In this document: piece after piece, positions 1 to 8,117 of the stretch
How positions within the stretch are numbered: the first letter of the stretch is position 1
How the letters are laid out: the number at the start of each line of letters is the position of its first letter
From: Fidelibacterota bacterium UBA2125
Lineage (GTDB): Bacteria > Fidelibacterota > Marinisomatia > Marinisomatales > S15-B10
Assembly (NCBI GenBank): GCA_002329125.1
Contig: DCXX01000016.1
Span: 1 to 12,722, forward strand
DNA length: 12,722 bases
Reading direction: 5' to 3'
Notes under the pieces: model-generated
Seen by the model: the letters and a program-made list of their open reading frames with translations, nothing else
Databases searched by the model: none
Told to the model about the DNA's origin: nothing
Translations under genes and position numbers: made by a program

Positions 1-112
1 CACCATCAAGCTCCATGATGACCCGCAAAGTCCCATGCGTGGCCGGATGGGACGGGCCGAAATTGAGAATCATTTTACCTGTTTCAGATCGCTGGTCTGT
101 TAATTGCATCAT
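1..112 (-). CDS. nuoD: NADH-quinone oxidoreductase subunit D, second copy (5' part only)
   Basis: This is the N-terminal 37 codons of a second NuoD; the gene continues past the left edge of the window. NuoD is the 49-kDa Q-module subunit that forms the quinone pocket with NuoB. The reading opens with two ATG codons in a row (112 and 109). The first overlaps the stop of the preceding nuoC by one base (TAATG), so the two are probably translationally coupled. About 13 residues in is the family signature MILNFGPSHPATHGTLR, carrying the HPxTHG histidines of the quinone site. The first-cluster NuoD has GPQHPSTHGVLR at the same place and the residues after it diverge, so the two are distinct paralogues. 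The family is clear from the signature; the rest of the protein cannot be judged here. Confidence 0.88.
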   Translation of the reverse strand, partial: MMQLTDQRSETGKMILNFGPSHPATHGTLRVIMELDG

Positions 113-624
113 TAGGTTTTGTTTTCTTTGCTAATTCCCCGTTCAACCACGGGAAAATCGGTCCTCTCCGTTTTACCTTTTCTGGGATAATCTTTTCTCA
201 AGGGATGTCCTTTATAATCTTCAGGATTCATAATGCGAACAAGGTTTGGATGGCCCTCAAAAGTGATCCCAAATAGATCGTAAACTTCCCGTTCTTGCCA
301 ATCAGCGGTTTTCCAGAGATTTTCTACAGATGGTATTATTGGATCGTCTTCAGCCACGTACGCTTTTACAGTGACTCTTTCCACAGAACCGTGGGAGAGA
401 AGATGGTAGACAACAGAATAACGTTCAAAGCCACCCAAGGTCAAATTGTCAACAGCTGTGAGATTAGCTAAGAAATTAAACCCTTCATCCCTGAATATTT
501 TCAGTACATCAAAAACAGACCCACTTTTGATATGAACAATCTGCTCACCGGCAAATTCTGTTACATCCAGAACAGCCTCTGAGAATCTTTCTTTTACATG
601 TGAGGTTGTCTTTTCAAGTGACAT
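112..624 (-). CDS. nuoC: NADH-quinone oxidoreductase subunit C, second copy
   Basis: This is the 30-kDa peripheral-arm subunit of complex I, a scaffold protein of the Q module without cofactors. The 170-residue protein is a stand-alone NuoC, not a NuoCD fusion. The family signature is at about residues 97-121 (IPSVENLWKTADWQEREVYD followed by LFGI), then FEGHPNL and PEDYKGHPLRKDYP at 134-147. The ATG at 624 directly follows the TGA of nuoB (627-625), and the stop overlaps the next nuoD start by one base, so B-C-D form one translationally coupled run. It matches the NuoC of the first cluster mainly in the signature (EREVYD, FGI, PLRKDY) and differs elsewhere. The C-terminus is short and basic or polar. 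Assignment to NuoC is secure; membership of a separate complex is inferred from context. Confidence 0.95.
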   Translation of the reverse strand: MSLEKTTSHVKERFSEAVLDVTEFAGEQIVHIKSGSVFDVLKIFRDEGFNFLANLTAVDNLTLGGFERYSVVYHLLSHGSVERVTVKAYVAEDDPIIPSVENLWKTADWQEREVYDLFGITFEGHPNLVRIMNPEDYKGHPLRKDYPRKGKTERTDFPVVERGISKENKT

Positions 625-1116
625 TCATTTAGAACCAGAAAACGTATAGTCAAACAGTTTTTCTTTGTCCACTAAATCCTGGATTTTCAACAAACTTCCT
701 ACCACACCTTCTGGTCGAGGAGGACACCCCGGGACATAGACATCAACAGGAATAAACTGATCTATGCCCTGGATAACGCTATAGGTGTCAAATACACCTC
801 CGGAGGATGCACAGGCCCCCATAGAGATTACCCACTTCGGCTCCGGCATCTGTTCATAGATACGTATCAGAACTGGCATCATCTTGATGGATATTCTCCC
901 GGCAACAATAAGCAGGTCTGATTGCCTGGGTGAAAAACGGATTGCCTCAGCACCAAAACGGGACATGTCAGTGCGGGAAGCCAAAACAGCCATAAACTCG
1001 ATCCCGCAGCATGCTGTGCCAAAGGGCATGGGCCAGAGAGAATTTTTACGACCCCAGTTAATGGCACTTTCCACCGTTGTCGTGAGAATATTGGATTTGA
1101 TGTCTTGCTTACCCAT
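625..1116 (-). CDS. nuoB: NADH-quinone oxidoreductase subunit B (the only nuoB in the window)
   Basis: NuoB (PSST) carries iron-sulfur cluster N2, the last 4Fe-4S centre before quinone, and lines the quinone cavity with NuoD and NuoH. Counting from the ATG at 1116, the four cluster ligands are visible: the tandem pair in TACCGIEFM (Cys36 and Cys37), the Cys in GACASSGG (Cys102) and the Cys in VPGCPPRPE (Cys131). At 163 residues the protein is of normal length. The frame can be opened two codons earlier with a TTG at 1122, but the ATG is preferred; neither has a strong ribosome site. It follows the second nuoA after about 56 nt and abuts nuoC. It is the only nuoB seen among two nuoA, two nuoC and two nuoD genes, so it may have to serve both complexes. 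That sharing is an inference. Confidence 0.96.
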   Translation of the reverse strand: MGKQDIKSNILTTTVESAINWGRKNSLWPMPFGTACCGIEFMAVLASRTDMSRFGAEAIRFSPRQSDLLIVAGRISIKMMPVLIRIYEQMPEPKWVISMGACASSGGVFDTYSVIQGIDQFIPVDVYVPGCPPRPEGVVGSLLKIQDLVDKEKLFDYTFSGSK

Positions 1117-1172
1117 CGTCAATTCAAATTGTCTTCTCTTTCATCAACTACAGATCCACTTCCATGGCCGTT

Positions 1173-1538
1173 TTATTCCCACTCCAAAGCTCCTTTTTTC
1201 CAGACGAAAACATATCCAAACGCCAGAATAGCCAGAAAAACAACCATTTCGAAAAAAATAAAAGAGCCTTCTGAAAGAAAATCCCTAAACACCACCGCCC
1301 ACGGATACAGAAAAACAATCTCAATATCAAAAATAATGAATAGAAGTGCGATGAGGAAAAATCTGATGGAAAAACGAATCCTGGTCTCCCCTACCTGATC
1401 CACGCCCGATTCATAAGGCATCATTTTTATAGCATTTGGGACACGTGGGCCTATGAGATGCGTTAATATTAGACTTGTGAAGGCAAAACCCGCTGCAACA
1501 ATCAAAACTACCAGGATAGGAAAATAATTTTCTATCAT
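1173..1538 (-). CDS. nuoA: NADH-quinone oxidoreductase subunit A, second copy
   Basis: NuoA (ND3) is a three-helix membrane subunit at the junction of the membrane and peripheral arms. Helices are visible at about 7-28, 57-80 and 92-112, with the conserved segment FIIFDIEIVFLYPWAVVF (67-84) and the usual C-terminal WKKGALEWE. Its 121 residues are typical. The loop between helices 1 and 2 reads YESGVD with Ser44, whereas the first-cluster copy has YECGED with Cys44; both states occur in the family (E. coli has Ser, mitochondrial ND3 has Cys). The gene starts 69 nt after the stop of nuoN and is the first gene of a second A-B-C-D series. The two NuoA proteins are far from identical outside the core motif, which argues against recent duplication. 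Confidence 0.95.
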   Translation of the reverse strand: MIENYFPILVVLIVAAGFAFTSLILTHLIGPRVPNAIKMMPYESGVDQVGETRIRFSIRFFLIALLFIIFDIEIVFLYPWAVVFRDFLSEGSFIFFEMVVFLAILAFGYVFVWKKGALEWE

Positions 1539-1607
1539 GACCAGTTGTTAGTTTAGCACTTCAATTGAAATAACTGAACATCCCTGGATTTATCAAACTG
1601 GGCTTGA

Positions 1608-3101
1608 TCAGAATCCTGCTATAAAAAACTTCAGTGAGCTGTTAACCCAATCGGCCAGGAATGACCATCGAACCCCGAAGTAGATTGAAGGAATAGCCAT
1701 AGCCAAAACAATAGCTGCTGACATTCCGCCGGGAACATAAAGATCTTTCTCCCGCCCACCCTGAAAATACATCACCTTCACAACTCTCATATAATAGTAT
1801 AGTGAAATAACACTGTTAAGAACACCGATAATGGCGAGCCAGTAGAACTGCGAACCACCGTTAATGAGGGCAGCAAACAAATACATTTTGCCAATAAAAC
1901 CGGCCGTAGGTGGAATACCGGTGAGAGAAAACATGAAAACAGCCATGAAGAAACCGAGATAAGGTGATTTCCACCCGATGCCGCTGTACTCCTCGATTAT
2001 CTCGGTTCCATATCTGTTGGATACAACGATGGCCAGGGAAAATGCCCCCAGCTGCATAAATAAATAAACAATGATATAAAAGACGATAGCATAAACACCT
2101 TCCTGAGAAAGAACTGGTACACCCATGAGAATATAGCCGGCATGGGCAATACTGGAATAAGCAAGTAGGCGTTTGATATTTTTCTGCTGAATGGCCACCA
2201 GATTACCCACAGTCATAGTGACCGCTGCCAATACCATGAGAATATCTTGCCACGGCACCCCTTCCATAGCTTGCCAGACAGGTGAATTGAGGGGTTGACC
2301 GGTACCAAAAAGTGTATTGAAAAAACGGATCAGAAGTGCAAATCCTGCCGCTTTGGGTGCAACAGACAGATAAGCTGTTACAGGTGTTGGAGCTCCTTCG
2401 TAGACGTCCGGCGTCCAAAAGTGGAACGGTACAATTGCAACCTTGTAGCCGAATCCAGCCAGCATCAGAATGGTGGATACTGTGAGAGTCAAATTTGATC
2501 CCGGTCCTAAACTTGAGATCGATCCACTCAGCTGGAACAATTTGGTCGTCCCAGTGAGCCCGTACAATAGACTGAGACCATAGAGCATCAACCCTGATGA
2601 AAATGCCCCGTAAATAACGTACTTCAGCGCCGCTTCATTGGATCGCACCTGAGCCCTCAGGTAACCGGCAAGGATAAATGAAATAATGGAGACTATCTCG
2701 ATGGAGAGATAAACCATAATAAGGTCTACACTTGACGCCATGAGTGACATCCCTAGCACCATTGCTGCCATGAGGGTGTAATATTCTCCCGTTCTCACAC
2801 CTTTCAATTCATCACTGTTCATGGACATGAGTACCACAATGAACGTAGCCAGGAGGAAAACAAATTTGAAAATCCTTGAAAACGGATCAACCACAATTGT
2901 ATTGAGAAAAATGGGGGTGGTCTCTTCCGGCAGCGACAACCACAAGGTAAAAGAAGCCACAACCAGACCTGCAATAACCAGATAGCCCACTTTATACGAG
3001 TTTCTGTCCGAATAGACCAGATCGGCGATGAGGGCCACCACTACGGTAGCAATCACCATCAATTCAGGAAGGAAGTAGGATATACTCTGAATATTTCCCA
3101 T
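1608..3101 (-). CDS. nuoN: NADH-quinone oxidoreductase subunit N
   Basis: NuoN (ND2) is one of three antiporter-like proton-pumping subunits of the membrane arm and sits nearest the peripheral arm. The 497-residue protein is hydrophobic throughout, consistent with about 14 helices. Key charged residues are visible: Glu135 in YLSIEIVSI on helix 5, Lys160 in EAALKYVIYGAFSSG, and Lys220 in GFGYKVAIVPFHFWTPDVYE, followed by GAPTPVTAYLSVAPK. ATG at 3101 lies 3 nt after the TGA of nuoM; no clear Shine-Dalgarno sequence is present, so translation is probably coupled to nuoM. It is the last gene of the first nuo series; a 69-nt gap without a hairpin follows before the second nuoA. An Mrp-type antiporter is unlikely given the length, motifs and surrounding genes. 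Confidence 0.96.
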   Translation of the reverse strand: MGNIQSISYFLPELMVIATVVVALIADLVYSDRNSYKVGYLVIAGLVVASFTLWLSLPEETTPIFLNTIVVDPFSRIFKFVFLLATFIVVLMSMNSDELKGVRTGEYYTLMAAMVLGMSLMASSVDLIMVYLSIEIVSIISFILAGYLRAQVRSNEAALKYVIYGAFSSGLMLYGLSLLYGLTGTTKLFQLSGSISSLGPGSNLTLTVSTILMLAGFGYKVAIVPFHFWTPDVYEGAPTPVTAYLSVAPKAAGFALLIRFFNTLFGTGQPLNSPVWQAMEGVPWQDILMVLAAVTMTVGNLVAIQQKNIKRLLAYSSIAHAGYILMGVPVLSQEGVYAIVFYIIVYLFMQLGAFSLAIVVSNRYGTEIIEEYSGIGWKSPYLGFFMAVFMFSLTGIPPTAGFIGKMYLFAALINGGSQFYWLAIIGVLNSVISLYYYMRVVKVMYFQGGREKDLYVPGGMSAAIVLAMAIPSIYFGVRWSFLADWVNSSLKFFIAGF

Positions 3102-3104
3102 TGA

Positions 3105-4652
3105 TCAAGGCATTATCATGAGAGGGCTCACCTGAACAAGTTCAATAATGTTTGCCATAGTGGTTTTCATAACATCAATAATGGGTGATGGATAAACTCC
3201 TAGCAAGACTACCAGTACCGCTAACGGCACAAGAGTGAACAGCTCCCTCCCGTTAATTTCCGGAAGGTCTGCATATTTCTCATTCAGTTTCCCCAGGAAA
3301 ATTCTCTGATAAGACCAAAGGAAATATGCTGCATTCAGCAAAATCCCCAGGGTAGAGATCATGACGATAGTCCTGTAAACGGGAAAGGCACCCAGAAAGA
3401 TTATGGCCTCGCTGATGAACCCTGAGAGACCGGGCAGACCGAGGCCCGCAAAGAAAGCCAGGGCAACAACACCTGCGTAAATAGGTGTTTTCGAAGCCAA
3501 ACCACCGAAACCATCTATATTCCTGTGATGGGCACGATCGTAAATGACACCCACCAGAATAAAGAGCATGGCAGTGATGGTGCCATGGTTAAACATTTGG
3601 AGTACAGCACCGTTCATCCCCAGTTGAGCCGCCGCTGAATTGGAACCATGTTGTGCTCCCGCTGCTACCACAGCAGCCATCCCCAACATGACGTAACCCA
3701 TATGATTGATGGATGAATAGGCTACCATTTTCTTTAGGTCTGTCTGGGCCAAAGCACAGAGCGCGCCCCAAATAATATTAATGAGTGCCAGCACTGCCAG
3801 AGCGCCAGCGAACCAGACAGTCCCATCGGGAATCATGGGAAAATTGATTCGCAACAGTCCGTAAGTACCCATTTTCAAAAGTACTCCAGCAAGTATGACG
3901 GATACGGCCGTCGGTGCCTCAACATGTGCCAAAGGAAGCCAAGTGTGAAACGGAAAGATGGGAACTTTAATGGCAAAACCGATGAAGAGCAATATCCATA
4001 CAACCTTCATTCCGCTAAAGCCCCACCAAGAAAGTGTATCTAGTGCGGTGGGAGCGGTGGCCATCAGTTCGATCATGTTAAAGGTCCTGCCACATGTAAA
4101 GTAGAGAGCCAGGATGGCAATGAGCATGAGAACTGAACCAAACAGTGTGTAGAGGAAAAACTTAATAGCAGCATATTCGCGCTGGGGGCCACCCCATATG
4201 CCGATGAGAAAATACATGGGCAGAAGCATCACTTCCCAAAATATATAGAATAGGAAAAAGTCCAGAGACACAAACACACCCATCATCCCCGCATCCAGAA
4301 GAAGGAAAAGAGAAAAATAACCTTTCAGCGCTTTATCAATATTCCAGCTGACAAAGACACATAGGAATGAGAGCAAAGCTGTCAGCAACACCATGGGGAG
4401 GCTGAGACCGTCCACACCCAGCATATAAGTGATGTTAAAGGACGGTATCCAAGCCGCTTTCTCCATAAACTGAAATCCCACAAAATCTTTATCAAAATTC
4501 ATCCAGAGAACAATGGCAAAAATGAGTTGAAGCCCGGTAAATGATGCCGCCACCCATTTAATAACATCTTTTTTGTCTCTTGGTAAAGCAACAATAACCA
4601 AAGCACCGGCTACCGGCACCCAGATCAACCAACTTAAAATATTGAAATCCAT
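3105..4652 (-). CDS. nuoM: NADH-quinone oxidoreductase subunit M
   Basis: NuoM (ND4) is the middle antiporter-like proton-translocating subunit. The 515-residue polytopic protein carries the pumping residues expected for the family: Glu140 in FYIFWEVMLLPMYFLIG, Lys229 in FAIKVPIFPFHTWLP, the LAHVEAPTAVSVILAG loop and Lys260 at its end. The N-terminal DGLSLPMVLLTALL segment (81-94) is also typical. The ATG at 4652 lies 21 nt after nuoL, the largest gap inside this series. AGAGGG (4669-4664), 11 nt upstream of the ATG, is a plausible but slightly distant ribosome site. The histidine-rich loop at about residues 375-385 (RAHHRNIDGFGG) is usual for NuoM. No truncation or frameshift is seen. A single copy is present, unlike lineages with tandem nuoM duplications. 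Confidence 0.96.
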   Translation of the reverse strand: MDFNILSWLIWVPVAGALVIVALPRDKKDVIKWVAASFTGLQLIFAIVLWMNFDKDFVGFQFMEKAAWIPSFNITYMLGVDGLSLPMVLLTALLSFLCVFVSWNIDKALKGYFSLFLLLDAGMMGVFVSLDFFLFYIFWEVMLLPMYFLIGIWGGPQREYAAIKFFLYTLFGSVLMLIAILALYFTCGRTFNMIELMATAPTALDTLSWWGFSGMKVVWILLFIGFAIKVPIFPFHTWLPLAHVEAPTAVSVILAGVLLKMGTYGLLRINFPMIPDGTVWFAGALAVLALINIIWGALCALAQTDLKKMVAYSSINHMGYVMLGMAAVVAAGAQHGSNSAAAQLGMNGAVLQMFNHGTITAMLFILVGVIYDRAHHRNIDGFGGLASKTPIYAGVVALAFFAGLGLPGLSGFISEAIIFLGAFPVYRTIVMISTLGILLNAAYFLWSYQRIFLGKLNEKYADLPEINGRELFTLVPLAVLVVLLGVYPSPIIDVMKTTMANIIELVQVSPLMIMP

Positions 4653-4673
4653 ATGATTCGATTCCCTCTTTAA

Positions 4674-6719
4674 CTAAATAGCTTGAAAGACATAGATCAT
4701 GATGACTCCGGCCAGAACCCAAACAAGATAGTTCTGAACCTTTCCCGTCTGGATCAAACGGAGTCTTGCGCTAAAAAATCCTGTGGTCCGGCCCACACCG
4801 TCCACAATCTGCTGATCGAGAATATCATAGTCCCAGCGGATACCCACTACCCTGGAAAACCACTCTGTCACCTTACCAAATCCGTTCACTATATATTTGT
4901 CATAAATTTCCCAATCGAAAAAGGCTATCATTCGGGCTAAGATAAGTGAAGGGTTAATGAGATAACGCTGATACGTTTCATCCACAAAAAATTTATTCAG
5001 AGAAAGTTTATACGGCAGAGAAAGCTTCGCCGCGATATGATCGGCGGAGATCCGCTTTTGCAGGTACATGAATACCGCCAACCCAATGCCGCTGAAGGCG
5101 ATGAGAATTGACAGCAACATGGCCGGCGTATGAGCATGATGCATCCCTTCCGCAATTTCGTGGGCCGTTAGATTAAGGTGCCCAGGCACAACGGAGTCCC
5201 GCGAATCAATAAGAACGGTGAACCAACCGTGATCAGAAAACGGGTTGAAATACGGCAGAGTAAAAAATAGAAAAAATGACAGTGTGGCGAGGGTCACCAG
5301 GGGTGCCGTCATGGCCGAAGGCGACTCGTGTATATTATCATACACTTCCCGCCGAACAGGCTCGCCGTAAAAAGTCATGAAGATCAATCTGAACATATAG
5401 AAAGCCGTCAAGAGAGCAGCGCCAAATCCAAACAAGACAAGCAAGAAATGCTCAGGATGATGCAGGGTAAAAGAGAGCGTGCCGGCAAGAATGGCATCCT
5501 TTGAGAGGAAACCTGATGTAAACGGAACACCTGACAGCGCCACTGTACAGATAAGCATAGTAAGAAAGGTAGTTTTCATCTTATCTCTCATACCGCCCAT
5601 GTTCCGCATATCCTGCGGATCGGACTCATGATCGTGGAGTTCATGATAGGCGTAATGCATGGCGTGAATGACACTACCGCTACAGAGAAAAAGTCCCGCT
5701 TTAAACGCTGCATGAGTCACAAGATGAAAAAGTCCGTAAGTGTACGCCCCCACACCCACAGCCAGGATCATATAGCCAAGCTGACTCACCGTAGAGTAAG
5801 CCAGCACCTTCTTAATATCATTCTGTGTTACGGCAATGATTGCAGCAAAAATAGCAGTGAACCCACCGATGTAAGCAATGACAGTGAGAGCTGTCGGTGT
5901 AAAGATGGGAAAAAGACGGAATGATAGATAGACGCCAGCCGCCACCATGGTGGCGGCGTGGATGAGAGCACTGACGGGCGTGGGACCTTCCATAGCGTCA
6001 GGCAGCCAGACATGGAGCGGAAACTGGGCCGATTTGCCTATGGCACCGGCAAACAGGCAGAGTCCGGCAACGGTGAGAATCTCAGTGGACAAAAGGCCAC
6101 TTTCCACCCCGGCAAAAACATCCCTGAAAAGAAAAGAACCGGTGGCAGTGAAAAAGAGCATAATACCGATGAACATGCCAATATCACCCACTCTGTTAAC
6201 AAGAAATGCTTTCTTGGCAGCATCAGATGCCGAATCTTTCTCAAACCAGTGTCCGATGAGGAGGTAAGAACTGAGCCCTACCAGCTCCCAGAAAATGTAG
6301 ATGCCGAGAAGATTGTTTGCGAGAACAATACCGTTCATGGAGAAAGTGAACAGGGAGAGGAAAGCAAAATAGCGAGAGTACCGTAAATCGCCTTCCATGT
6401 AGGCTGTAGAGTAGACATGAACCAGTGTGGAAACGAGAGAGACTACAAGGAGCATCACAACAGTAACGTTATCAATGAGAATACCTATTTGAACTTGAAG
6501 CGAACCGAGATCGAACCAAGTCCAAGTCTCATCAACAGAGAATTCAGGGTCATACTTCACCAGCATAACACCAAACATGGCCAGGGAGAGACAGAGCGTG
6601 AGAGCCACCGCACTGACGGAAACCCAGTCCCCGTTCCTCGGCAAGCGCTTCCCAATAAAAATCTGGACCACGAAAGCCATGAGAGGGAGGAGAAGAATTG
6701 CTATACCGTAGTTGACCAT
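4674..6719 (-). CDS. nuoL: NADH-quinone oxidoreductase subunit L
   Basis: NuoL (ND5) is the distal antiporter-like subunit. Its long C-terminal lateral helix runs along the membrane arm. The 681-residue length matches a full NuoL with this extension: amphipathic and charged regions from about 575 to 660 precede a last hydrophobic helix (about 663-680). Pumping residues are present: Glu145 in YIFWELVGLSSYLLIG, Lys229 in GKSAQFPLHVWLPDAMEGP, then PTPVSALIHAATMVAAG with His254. A histidine-rich loop at about 352-366 (AMHYAYHELHDHESD) and another at 550-560 are visible. The ATG at 6719 overlaps the TAA of nuoK by one base (TAATG) and has no good ribosome site, so coupling to nuoK is likely. An MrpA or HyfB relative is excluded by the order K-L-M-N and the lateral-helix tail. 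Confidence 0.96.
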   Translation of the reverse strand: MVNYGIAILLLPLMAFVVQIFIGKRLPRNGDWVSVSAVALTLCLSLAMFGVMLVKYDPEFSVDETWTWFDLGSLQVQIGILIDNVTVVMLLVVSLVSTLVHVYSTAYMEGDLRYSRYFAFLSLFTFSMNGIVLANNLLGIYIFWELVGLSSYLLIGHWFEKDSASDAAKKAFLVNRVGDIGMFIGIMLFFTATGSFLFRDVFAGVESGLLSTEILTVAGLCLFAGAIGKSAQFPLHVWLPDAMEGPTPVSALIHAATMVAAGVYLSFRLFPIFTPTALTVIAYIGGFTAIFAAIIAVTQNDIKKVLAYSTVSQLGYMILAVGVGAYTYGLFHLVTHAAFKAGLFLCSGSVIHAMHYAYHELHDHESDPQDMRNMGGMRDKMKTTFLTMLICTVALSGVPFTSGFLSKDAILAGTLSFTLHHPEHFLLVLFGFGAALLTAFYMFRLIFMTFYGEPVRREVYDNIHESPSAMTAPLVTLATLSFFLFFTLPYFNPFSDHGWFTVLIDSRDSVVPGHLNLTAHEIAEGMHHAHTPAMLLSILIAFSGIGLAVFMYLQKRISADHIAAKLSLPYKLSLNKFFVDETYQRYLINPSLILARMIAFFDWEIYDKYIVNGFGKVTEWFSRVVGIRWDYDILDQQIVDGVGRTTGFFSARLRLIQTGKVQNYLVWVLAGVIMIYVFQAI

Positions 6720-7024
6720 TACTGTTTTAGCTGATCGGCCTCATCAATGTTGATGGTTCCCATATTGTTATAAATATTCAAAATGATAGCCAGTGCCACG
6801 GCCGCTTCAGCCGCCGCTAAAATGATGACAAACAGGGAAAAGATATGGCCGGAAAGATCCATCCCGCCAAACCGGGCAAAAGCTACAAAATTGACATTGG
6901 CCGCGTTAAGGATCAATTCCACCCCCATAAGCACCGCCACACCATTACGTCGTGTGATGACGCCAAAAATTCCCAGCGAGAAAAGCAGGGCGCCAATAAC
7001 CAGATAAGTGTTGAGATCCACCAT
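6719..7024 (-). CDS. nuoK: NADH-quinone oxidoreductase subunit K
   Basis: NuoK (ND4L) is a small three-helix subunit with buried carboxylates in the central hydrophilic axis of the membrane arm. In this 101-residue protein, helices lie at about 6-24, 29-48 and 60-84. Glu36 (in LMGVELILNAANVN) and Glu73 (in ILAAAEAAVALA) correspond to the two conserved glutamates of the family. The start at 7024 overlaps the nuoJ stop by one base (TGATG) and its own stop overlaps the nuoL start by one base, so J-K-L are probably translated in a coupled fashion. The C-terminal tail is acidic and polar (INIDEADQLKQ). Nothing unusual is seen. Confidence 0.96.
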   Translation of the reverse strand: MVDLNTYLVIGALLFSLGIFGVITRRNGVAVLMGVELILNAANVNFVAFARFGGMDLSGHIFSLFVIILAAAEAAVALAIILNIYNNMGTINIDEADQLKQ

Positions 7025-7518
7025 CAGTTCACCTTTCTGGACAAAAGAGCTGCACCCATGAGTGCGGCAAGGAGTAAGACGGAGGCAACTTCAAACGGCA
7101 GCAAATAATCGACCATCAACAATCGACCTATCTGGCGGACAGTTTCCTGAGGCTCAACTGCTGCAACTCTGTACCATGGCGCCCTGAAGATCATGGATGT
7201 GAGCCCCACAAAAATCATCAAAACAATGGCGCCCCCAATACCTCGCTGCATAGAGGAGTGGGAAAGTCTTACGCTGGTGATCCTATGAGTGAGCATAATA
7301 CCGAAAATGATAAGCACCAGTATCCCCCCAACGTAAATGAGAATCTGAGTCACGGCAATAAAGTCCGCCCACAGAAAGACATAGAGCCCCGCAACACCAA
7401 GAAGAGTGAACAGCAGTGCCACAGCCGAATAGATGAGATTCTTTGAAAAGACCACCGTTGCCGCAGACAAAACGGTAACGAGCGTTACGATCCAGAAAAT
7501 GATTAATTGTCCTGACAT
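7024..7518 (-). CDS. nuoJ: NADH-quinone oxidoreductase subunit J
   Basis: NuoJ (ND6) is a five-helix membrane subunit whose third helix contains the pi-bulge linked to coupling. The 164-residue protein has the diagnostic stretch FLWADFIAVTQILIYVGGIL (48-67), with Tyr62 and the GG pair, followed by VLIIFGIMLTHRI. Further helices are at about 5-24, 28-48, 94-111 and 143-160. The ATG at 7518 directly follows the TAA of nuoI with no gap. It has the normal length for bacteria. The loop between helices 4 and 5 (about 112-140) is polar, as is usual. Confidence 0.95.
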   Translation of the reverse strand: MSGQLIIFWIVTLVTVLSAATVVFSKNLIYSAVALLFTLLGVAGLYVFLWADFIAVTQILIYVGGILVLIIFGIMLTHRITSVRLSHSSMQRGIGGAIVLMIFVGLTSMIFRAPWYRVAAVEPQETVRQIGRLLMVDYLLPFEVASVLLLAALMGAALLSRKVN

Positions 7519-8106
7519 TTATGTGGCCTCTTCTACTTCGCTTTTCTCAACGGCGGAGGCGTATTTCTGAAGAATATCAAACGGAACTTTTGAAAAGCGA
7601 TATATCATATCGTTGCGATCGTACTCTGAAAACTCATAATCAATCTCACGCCTGCTTGAATTGGGACCGCCCACCATAAAGATGCACTCTTCAGGACAGG
7701 GATAAGTACAAAGATTGCAATAACAGCACTCAGTCATATCAATATCGAACCGTGTCACAAGAAGTCTTTTCTGTGTTCCATTCGAGGTTACACCGCGGTG
7801 ATTTGCCTCCGAGATATCTTCACCTTTCTCAACCTTTGTTGTTTCGATCTTGATGCAACTAACAGGACAAGCACGCTGGCATTTGAGACATCCGATACAG
7901 TCGTCCACATCTACGGTGAGGCGGGATCGAATCACATTGTAACTATCAGCACTAAAGCCTATGTGGCGCTCAGGTCGGGGCCAACGCTCCACGGGATATT
8001 GAAGAGTTACATTTCCACGTTTGATTTTGAACATGTGACCAATAGTTATCCTCATTCCGGTTAACAACGTTGAAATTGATTCCCAAATATTAGATAGATA
8101 GTTCAA
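7519..8106 (-). CDS. nuoI: NADH-quinone oxidoreductase subunit I (2x 4Fe-4S)
   Basis: NuoI (TYKY) holds the N6a and N6b clusters that pass electrons to N2 in NuoB. Two full ferredoxin motifs are visible: Cys70, Cys73, Cys76 and Cys80 (CIGCLKCQRACP), and Cys127, Cys130, Cys133 and Cys137 (CCYCNLCTYPCP), each Cx2Cx2Cx3CP. The 195-residue protein is somewhat longer than E. coli NuoI, with an amphipathic N-terminal helix and a longer acidic linker (about 91-110) between the motifs. The C-terminal YEFSEYDRNDMIYRF recalls Bacteroidota-like NuoI. The start is a TTG at 8106, chosen because AAGGTGA lies 4 nt upstream (8117-8111); the next in-frame ATG at codon 18 would cut into the N-terminal helix. 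The start is 4 nt after the nuoH stop. Confidence 0.95.
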   Translation of the reverse strand: MNYLSNIWESISTLLTGMRITIGHMFKIKRGNVTLQYPVERWPRPERHIGFSADSYNVIRSRLTVDVDDCIGCLKCQRACPVSCIKIETTKVEKGEDISEANHRGVTSNGTQKRLLVTRFDIDMTECCYCNLCTYPCPEECIFMVGGPNSSRREIDYEFSEYDRNDMIYRFSKVPFDILQKYASAVEKSEVEEAT

Positions 8107-8110
8107 AAGC

Positions 8111-8117
8111 TCACCTT
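8111..8117 (-). promoter_or_regulatory. Ribosome binding site that sets the nuoI TTG start
   Basis: On the minus strand AAGGTGA lies 4 nt before the TTG at 8106 and overlaps the TGA stop of nuoH. It is the best Shine-Dalgarno match among the internal nuo genes; most others rely on overlapping stops and starts. It supports TTG over the ATG codons downstream. Confidence 0.6.

Noticed and set aside
884..1398. Plus-strand open frames of 115 and 97 codons opposite nuoB and nuoA
   Set aside because: Antisense to the conserved cysteine motifs of NuoB and the NuoA helices; no recognisable domain or ribosome site.
1560..1569. Palindrome TTCAATTGAA in the nuoN-nuoA gap
   Set aside because: Only 10 bp, AT-rich, with no hairpin loop or T run; compatible with chance.
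5947..6386. Overlapping plus-strand open frames of 106 and 142 codons opposite nuoL
   Set aside because: They lie antisense to strongly conserved NuoL motifs, have low-complexity charged translations and show no family resemblance; shadows of the coding strand.
3105..6719. NuoL and NuoM as Mrp antiporter subunits
   Set aside because: Gene order J-K-L-M-N, the NuoL lateral-helix tail and no mrp B-G genes nearby fit complex I.
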